Assembly: GCA_963932465.1 (NCBI GenBank)
Contig: OZ010790.1
Span: 96,626,363-96,690,362 of the forward strand
Direction: 5' to 3'
Origin: Maratus speciosus
Lineage: Eukaryota > Arthropoda > Arachnida > Araneae > Salticidae
Length of the DNA: 64,000 nucleotides
Shown here: one piece after another, positions 57,292-64,000 of the stretch
Layout: each line of letters begins with the position of its first letter
How positions within the stretch are numbered: the stretch's first letter is position 1
Notes under the pieces: generated by a model
Database searches by the model: none
Told to the model about the DNA's origin: nothing
What the model saw: only the letters and a program-made list of their open reading frames with translations
Translations under genes and position numbers: made by a program

Positions 57292-58715
57292 AGGGTTCCA
57301 TACATAAAAAGTAAAAACGGAACCATTATAAGATCACTCTTGTGTCTGTCTGCCTGTCACAGCCACTTTACTCGCAAACTATGGAACGTGGAAAGTTCAG
57401 ATTGGGGGAAGTAATAAAGATTATTGACCCACATATTTACAGATTATAAAACATTCACAAATATATTTAGGAAAAATGTAGAGGGGCTAATTAAATTACT
57501 TGAAAAAAAAATCTTTTATATATATGTTGCGCGGGGTATCATGTGAAAGATTTCTTAACGCTGGACTCAAAATTGCATTTCTTTTACTTTTAGGTATAAT
57601 ATTTTCAGAGATATCGTCCAAAATGTAGTTCAAAAATATGTCCCCCCCCCCCATCTATTTCCGAATCTATTGAAATTAAAATTACGAAAAAATTAGAGGA
57701 AGTAGAGATTAATTTAAACCTTTCAGGAAAATTATAGCTATCACCCTAGGTCGCATAGTTTTTAAGAAATGCGCATTTTGCCGTTACACACAAATTTCGA
57801 TTTGCAGGCATTCAGCAAAGGTGTTGAGGTGCGCTGGAGGTACCTATCGTAGCAGAAGTAATAAAGCATTGTTGATAATGATTTTCGAAAAAATCGTCAG
57901 TAATTAGCCGAGATATTAACCCTTAAAGACACGGACGGTTTGGACATATATAATGAAAGGAGCGGCGTACTCTATGTGATATCGGCTTTTAAAGCCTAGA
58001 TAACAACTTTTAACGATATATTTGAGTAATGCAATGCCGAATAGGAATATAAAAGCAATAAACTTCAAATTGTTAAAAACAGACTAATTTCATTAGAATT
58101 ATAATTCTAATTTAATTATGTGAATATATTCACATAAATACTATGGGATTCGCGACTAATTTGCATTGAGTGGATCTCTTAATGCCCATCTCGTGTCCTT
58201 AAAAGTTTATTCAAAACCTATCTGGAAAAACACGATACGGACCAAGGTGGCGTTGCAACTTTGCGACCTCCTTTCGAAGCGCACTTAACACAATGCCAAA
58301 TTTAAACTTTTAACAAGGGGTTTTAGCTACACTGTAAAAGAAAAGATTATTACTACGCTGAATTTAGTTTTATGAAATGCCAAATGAAATGTAATTATGC
58401 ACTATTTTTATTGTCAATACCCGATTAAGTTCATCATAAACAGATCAGGATAAGATTAAAAACAGCGTTATACAGAATAGCAATATTTGATATTATTTAG
58501 GCCGATATCTCTTTGAACTTTTATGGTAATCAAATTACACTTTTCTAATATATCCAACCAAATGTTGTAATTATTTATTTATTTTTTGTTTTACAAAGCC
58601 TTATTTTTTTTTTTCGCAACGATTTTTTTAATAATTCAGTTAATAATTCATATATTTATTGTACGGAACCCTTTGAGCACGAGTAATACTCGCACTTGAC
58701 CGTTTATTTTTAAAT
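57292..58715 (+). mobile_element. Helentron-like element with lepidopteran-type ends (family E)
   Basis: Head AGGGTTCCATAC (57292), complement GGAACC at 57319-57324, then a TGTCTGTCTGCCTGTCAC zone (57343). The interior has GGGGTATC and a T plus C-run (TCCCCCCCCCCC). The tail arm GTACGGAACCCT (58661-58672) is followed by hairpin CGAGTA-A-TACTCG (58680-58692) and CACTTGACCGTTTATTTTT. The arrangement and short sequences strongly recall, from memory, a repeat abundant in moth and butterfly genomes (GGGTTCCGTAC ... GTACGGAACCCT ... CTCGCACTTGGCCG). Non-coding. The exact 3' end is uncertain. Confidence 0.75.
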
Positions 58716-59335
58716 CTGGTGGATATTATTTTATACTTTTGCTAGACATCATTGGATTACAGAAGTTTATCATTAAAAACTTATATTTAGACTTTAAATG
58801 GCATTGCCGCATGGAGTACGCCGCCCGTGTTTTTAAGCTAATACAAACAGTCCGTATTATATTAATTCTAATTAAATTAGACTCTTTTTATCAATTTGAT
58901 GATTACTGCACGCACATTCTACTAGACATTGCATGAAACAAGGATATCAGTAAAATTATTATTTATGCTTTCAAATGCCTTGGAGCTTCAATACACCGAC
59001 CGTGTTTTCATGTTACTACAAACCATGCATGTTTCTATTAAGTATAAGACAAAAATCCGTAACAGTTACTAAAACACTGAATCCTTATAAAAAGTTGAAA
59101 AAAGGTGCACAATGAAAGTTAAAAACTGTTTAATAACACCAAAAACAGAAATTCACAACGCATTTAGAATTAATTTTGATTTTATTCTTTTCAGATTTTA
59201 TTCTTTTGTTACTTTATTGCTAAATTGTTTCGAAAACTGTTGTGTATTTCTAAATTTTATGGTGTTAGTATGAATTTTTGGCTTTAATCAATCATCAAAT
59301 AGCGAGCCTAATCATGTATATCTTATTTTGAAATT
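58716..59335. other. Non-coding interval
   Basis: Two diverged copies of a segment with GCATTGCCGCATGGAGTACGCC (58800) and GCCTTGGAGCTTCAATACACCG (58977), about 177 bp apart, indicate an old duplication. No gene. Confidence 0.35.
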
Positions 59336-60860
59336 CAGACAAAAAAGTGATATTTTGATACATGTACTTTTTAATTGGCTTGATTTTTTTTATGTTGAAG
59401 CAGATCATATTTAATGGATATTGTTCAATTTTGAAGCTCTGAAAATATTTCCTGTTTCCTGTAGAAAATGTCAAAGTTCAAGATCATGAATCCCTTTTTT
59501 CATGAAAATTGAAATACCAGTATGCTTGGATTGCTATATCTCTGGAAAGCAACAACATCCCAAAATTCTTTTGTCATAAACTGCTAGTAATAACACAACA
59601 TGCTCAGTAAAATTTACTTGGTTCTATGGGGCATTGTTAATTTTTATTGTTATGTTACCACAAAATGCAATCAAAATGACGTTTTTGTCCGTTTTCTGCA
59701 CTTATTATCTTAGTTAAGCAATAGTACCCCAAAATTTTTCTTATAAAATATAAAAGTTTACTGTTAGGACAAGCTAAGTAATGTAGAACTTTATCGGGAT
59801 TTCGATGCTGTTAGCAGATATAATCTGTTAAATATTCAAAAGTTTCAAAATCTACAACTTTTGAATTAGTTCTATCTCAAAACAACATCACAGTTGAATA
59901 AAACAAAATATATCAGGTAGTAGTTGAACATATGTACAAAAACATGGAAACGAAAAATAATTTGGGCCTTATGCTATTTTCAGAAAAAAAATGACAAACG
60001 TTACAAAAAGGCAGTGTCAATATCAGGCTTTCTCCCTATCAGAAAGGGCTTTACCCCTATCCCGTTTCTCTTTCCCTTTCCTATGTTTTCCCCTATGAGA
60101 AAATGGAACATCCTTTTTCTCTTTCTCCTTCTAGGGGAAAAGCCTGACCAATTCACTGCCTTCTTGTAACTTTTTTTAATTATTTCTCTCCTGAAAATAC
60201 CAAGAGACCCCACTTATTTTTCGTTTCCATGTTTTTGTACATATGTTCAACTACTACCTGATATATTCTGTTTTATTCAACTGTGATGCTGTTTTGAGAT
60301 AGGCTAATTCAAATGTTGCATATTTTGAAACTTTTGAATATTTAACAGGTTATATCTGCTAACAGCATCGATATCTCGGTAAAGGTTCTATATTACTTAG
60401 CTTGTCCTAATAGTAGACTTTCATATTCTATAAGAAAAAATTTGGGGTAGTACTGCTTAACTAAGATAATGAGTGCAGAAAACGGACAAAAACATCATTT
60501 TGACTGCATTTTTGTGGCAACATAACAATAAAAATTAACAATGCCCCATGGAACCAAGTAACTTTTACTAAGCATGTAGTTTTATACTAACAGTTTATGA
60601 CAAAAGAATTTTGGGATGCTATTGCTGTCCAGAGATATAGCAAGCCAAATATACTGGCATTTCAATTTTCATGAAAAATGGGATTCATGGTCTTGAACTT
60701 TAAGATTTTCTACAGGATACAGGAAATTTTTTCAGAGCTTCAAAATTGCGCATTATTCATTAAATATGATCTACTTCAACATAAAAAAAAAAAAAATCAA
60801 GCAAAGCAAAAAATACAACATCGCACTTTGATTTTCAAAATAATGGCTCTTAATCATTCT
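59336..60860. mobile_element. Foldback element with ~700-bp inverted arms
   Basis: The left arm, about 59336-60060, and right arm, about 60120-60860, are inverted copies at about 88-92% identity by eye. Shared blocks include CATGGAAACGAAAAATAA, GGTAGTAGTTGAACATATG, GTTTTGAGATAG, CTAACAGCATCGA, AATGCCCCATGGAACCAAG. The loop, about 60 bp, is pyrimidine-rich (CTTTCCCTTTCC). Non-coding. The outer ends blur into A/T-rich DNA, so termini and TSD are undefined. Confidence 0.85.
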
Positions 60861-60984
60861 CATTTTTTCCCGTCTGTTGACACATTTGTTTAATATTATT
60901 GTATACGCATAACACATTAATGATGTTTTTAAACTGTCTCTCTTGTGCTTCTTCAACACTTAATTGGCGGTGAGATTAAAGTCG

Positions 60985-61326
60985 TGGATCGGGTCGGGTA
61001 ACCCGATTTTATTCGAACCCGACTCGATCCGCGGTTCGGGTGTCGGGTTGGATTGACTTTAAATGCTTCGGGTTAAGTTTTGACACTTTTGGTGTGGGAA
61101 TCGGATTCACAGGATTTTTCGAATGAAAATCCTGAGTAGATTTCAAATGAAAAAGTTGTGTATTTGTATATTAATAAGTGCATATGGTTCATTATTTTGT
61201 AAAAAAGATGATTTTAGGGATATAATTAGAGGCTATTTTTCCATAATGGTATTAAAATATGGACTGATGTCACTTCAAGTACGGGTCAAATTTCGGGTAC
61301 GGGGTCAGGTAAAACCCGACCCGTAG
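60985..61326. mobile_element. Small MITE with GGGTCGGGT-type ends
   Basis: GGATCGGGTCGGGTAACCCG at the left and AAACCCGACCCGTAG at the right form imperfect inverted ends around about 340 bp of non-coding DNA. Additional CGGGT/ACCCG boxes cluster at both ends. Ends of this kind are known from hAT MITEs. No clear 8-bp TSD. Confidence 0.5.
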
Positions 61327-62580
61327 AAGACACGCGATGCCATGTAATCCCCAAGTATTTTCAACTCGTGTAATTCCTGCACCAATAAATAAGATTCGGA
61401 TAAGAAAAAAATAAAATATATATGAGATTATATATGAGATATAAGTATATAAGAGATTGCTTTAATCAAATAGCAAATATACTCAAATGAGAAAACCACT
61501 GTCTTTATAAAAATTCATTTTATTTTTATTTATTCTTTTAGATATAGGGGGCGAAATGCAAAGTTCGCACACTCCTTGGAATTTCCAAGGACTCTGGCAC
61601 CACTATTAATGATAAGAAAATTTACATTTAATTTTTAAAACACAGAATTCGCAATAACCGCCTTTATTCACAGATCTTGCAATATTTTTCTGCAGTGAAA
61701 TACATTGAAAATGCTGTTAAAATTTAGTGGTAAAACTGTGCGAACCCTGGAAATGGCACCATGAATCGTGCACAAAATTTCACGACTCCAGTTAACCTCG
61801 AGGCTAACCTTTTTTTTTTTTTTTTTTTTGAAAGGTGAAGTTACTCCGTTCGATATATTTATTAATTGTTGTTTTTTATGCTTGATAGAAAGCGTTTTTT
61901 TGATTACATTGAATCTTAATATTAACAAATGGAAAGCATTGTTAATAAATTTTCAAGAGATTAATTACAGTCTTTCTTAATTTACTTTCATTATCTTTAA
62001 TTCATTCTTAAAACAAAAGTTGAAATAAAAAAAGAATGAATTTTTCATTAAGGTTGAATCTCTAATGTAAAATACTTTTATACAACAGATTGTAATTAAT
62101 GTATCAACATTACTTTTCATTACATTAAATTAGAGTTTTACTAAATTAATTCTCAAAAACAAATTTCCATATAGCAGAAAAAAAAAACAATGAAGCTTTA
62201 ATTTTGAATCTAATTTTTTCTAATAAGCTATGTGTATAATCAGTGTATCAAATATTCAAGAAAATCTCAATATTAAAAATTAAGTATTATCTAACACGAC
62301 ACAAAATTTTAATTAAATTAATATCATTAATCATGTGAAACTAATAAAAAGTGGTTTTATTTTAATTTACAAGTGTCTTTTTAAGACTATTGTTTAAAAG
62401 GAAAAAATAAATATTTTAAATTAAAATTTCTCATCCACGAAACTAATATCTTATGCCTACATCAAAGAAATTCATCACAATTAAAAATAAGGAACAAATA
62501 AAAATTAAATTTAAAAAATCAAAAAACCGGACTGCGTAAAAAGCGATTAATTAATTATTTCTGATCAATGTGAAACTATT
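61327..62580. other. AT-rich non-coding interval
   Basis: Contains a C/G-richer patch at 61550-61610 (CTTGGAATTTCCAAG is a 15-bp palindrome) and a T-run of about 20 at 61810-61829. No gene. Confidence 0.3.
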
Positions 62581-62581
62581 T

Positions 62582-62704
62582 TAGGTAGATTTCGTATGAA
62601 ATACTACCTATTGGAATCGTTCCTATGTTGGAATTTCTGAAACATTTTTGCAGATCTACACCGATCATGACTCCTAGAACCCAAAACCACCCTCAGTAAA
62701 AAAC

Positions 62705-62794
<90 letters not shown>

Positions 62795-64000
62795 TTTCTT
62801 CTGGACACGATAACTTTCGTAATTCTGCACCAATCTCTTCCAAACTGATACATAAAAGCAAAGGGCATAAAATCTCGGCCAAGTTTATTTAATGGGCAAA
62901 ATCGGACCAAGGGGATGGAAATAGGGAAGGGTTTTGTGAAAACCGACAACCCGCCATAACTTCTTAATTTTTGTACATATCAAATCAGTTTAAAGTTTTT
63001 ATTACTTCTAAAAATAGGGCCAAAATTTTATGTATAACAGATTTTTGATAAAGTTAAAAATGGGCTCAAGGGGCGCAAAAAATAGGGTTTTTGGGAGAAA
63101 AAAATTCATAACTTCGTCAATTCTCAAGATATCAATTCCAATTAATTTTATTATAAATCTCCTTAATATTATCTACAACTTTTATATTCACAAGTTTTTG
63201 ATAGGATCAATTCGTACCAAAAAAAAAAAAACGAAAACAAAAAAGGGGGGGTTGAATAAGAAAAATTTTCATAACTCCGTCAATTCACAAGATATAAAAT
63301 CTCCGTGAATTTATCATACATCTTCTTAATATTGTCTTCAACATTAATATAGACAAGTTTTTGATAGGGCCAATTCTTAAAGCAAAAACAAATTAAAAAT
63401 ACATAGCGGTTGAAGAAAAAAATCATCTTATTAAGGATGCATTCAAATCCAAACTGTCTATTTTCTTACTCATTTTTAAATTCATTTTTGCTCTCAAACG
63501 CATCCAATTGCTAGATTCTCTTATTCAGAAACTATATAATGTACAGTAATGATCGATTTTTTGATAGAGGCAAAATATATTTCAAAAAATGATGTCAAAG
63601 TGGGTATTTTGAACAGAATTTCCCGAAGCGATTGTGTTAGAAACGAAAAATATTGCCCTACTGAGAAAATAATTGGTTATTAATCAAATTTTAATTAATT
63701 GAAAGAAAAATAAAAACACAGGTTTCTTATAAATCTTTTCAAAAATCACGTCAGCATGTTTCATATTTTTTTTAATTAAAAATTAATCTGAAAATGTGCC
63801 AGAAAATTTCGAGTTGTTGAGTATGGAAAAATATTTTTTTAATATCGCCTTAACGTGATTCTGATAAAACCAGCTATTTTATAAAAAGGAAATAAAAACT
63901 CGTAAAAAGCAAACAGATAATACTGTTAAAGTGGATTTATATCTAATAATGATTTGGTTTTTGTTGGTGAAATTAGTATACTTAACTTCGAAATCTACCT
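62582..64000 (+). mobile_element. Helentron-like element reaching the window edge (family C)
   Basis: Head AGGTAGATTTCG (62583) with nearby complement GAAATACTACCTA (62598-62610), then (TCTA)n/(TA)n (62706-62791). Units of about 155-162 bp follow, containing CATAACT..GTCAATT and CAAGTTTTTGATAGG (about 62955, 63108, 63270). The complement CGAAATCTACCT occupies the last 12 bases of the window. The head also shares TACCTATTG and CATGAC(C/T)CC with family B. Non-coding; the 3' tail lies outside. Confidence 0.75.
62706..62791 (+). repeat. (TCTA)n/(TA)n microsatellite
   Basis: Four to five TCTA units followed by about 35 TA units, between head and repeat units of the family C element. Confidence 0.97.

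Noticed and set aside
57163..57414. Plus-strand open frame of 83 codons
   Set aside because: It straddles the head of the family E element and is an accidental frame.
59924..60213. Open frames on both strands with a repeated GFLPIRKGF / GFSPRRRKR theme
   Set aside because: The similarity on the two strands follows from the palindrome loop, not from a protein.
1..64000. Autonomous Helitron/Helentron Rep-helicase ORF
   Set aside because: Looked for in all listed frames and none resembles a Rep or Pif1-like helicase. All rolling-circle elements here are non-autonomous.

Overview
The window looks like an old, AT-rich, repeat-choked intergenic stretch of an arthropod genome. The mix of BEL/Pao, Ty3/Gypsy, Ty1/Copia, RNase H-bearing non-LTR elements, Helitrons/Helentron-like elements, hAT-like and TTAA-type DNA transposons and a tRNA-derived SINE fits arachnids best (probably a spider). 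That is inference from family composition, not a proven assignment. I found no convincing host protein-coding gene, rRNA or functional tRNA. Almost everything recognisable is mobile DNA, much of it nested.

Left part (1-17,300): a decayed BEL/Pao retrotransposon on the minus strand (1-5,989, 3' LTR cut by the window edge); a ~305-bp tandem array ending in a Helitron-type CTAG terminus at 7,673; a non-LTR pol pseudogene with RNase H (7,690-10,022) carrying an odd internal tandem duplication; a Helentron-like element with 145-157-bp repeats (12,532-13,805); and a TTAA-flanked MITE with perfect 16-bp TIRs (15,695-16,418).

Middle left (17,300-32,260): remains of a second, more GC-rich non-LTR element (17,310-31,500) split by later arrivals: an AT-rich block with 290-bp repeats, a hAT-like element (ends 20,384 and 30,024) that itself holds a long-armed foldback element (21,086-23,359) and a minus-strand Gypsy element (23,367-29,526, TSD AGAC), and a block of ~300-bp direct and inverted repeats.

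Middle (33,061-46,573): two head-to-tail Helentron-like elements with 327-bp repeats; a 551-bp tandem duplication, one unit of which carries a 2.3-kb transposon with a perfect 8-bp TSD while the other unit preserves the empty site; an element with eight 173-bp satellite units between 13-bp inverted termini; Helitron heads; a 294-bp MITE; and a structurally complete 564-bp non-autonomous Helitron.

Right part (47,098-64,000): the clearest nest. A plus-strand Helitron (47,098-47,295 joined to 55,925-56,931) is split by a Copia element (47,296-55,924) whose 1,345-residue gag-pol is fully open. The Copia 3' LTR is split by a 3.2-kb insertion made of two copies of that same Helitron family plus 482 bp between them. 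One of those copies contains a SINE with a perfect 16-bp TSD. Further right are an element whose ends resemble an abundant lepidopteran repeat (57,292-58,715), a 1.5-kb foldback, a small MITE and another Helentron-like element reaching the window edge.

A unifying observation is that at least five distinct repeat families share one architecture: a 5' arm, its complement a few bases later (hairpin), a microsatellite, a tandem array, and the same complement again at the 3' end. This matches the Helentron/HINE class of rolling-circle-related elements. No autonomous partner (Rep/helicase) is present in the window.
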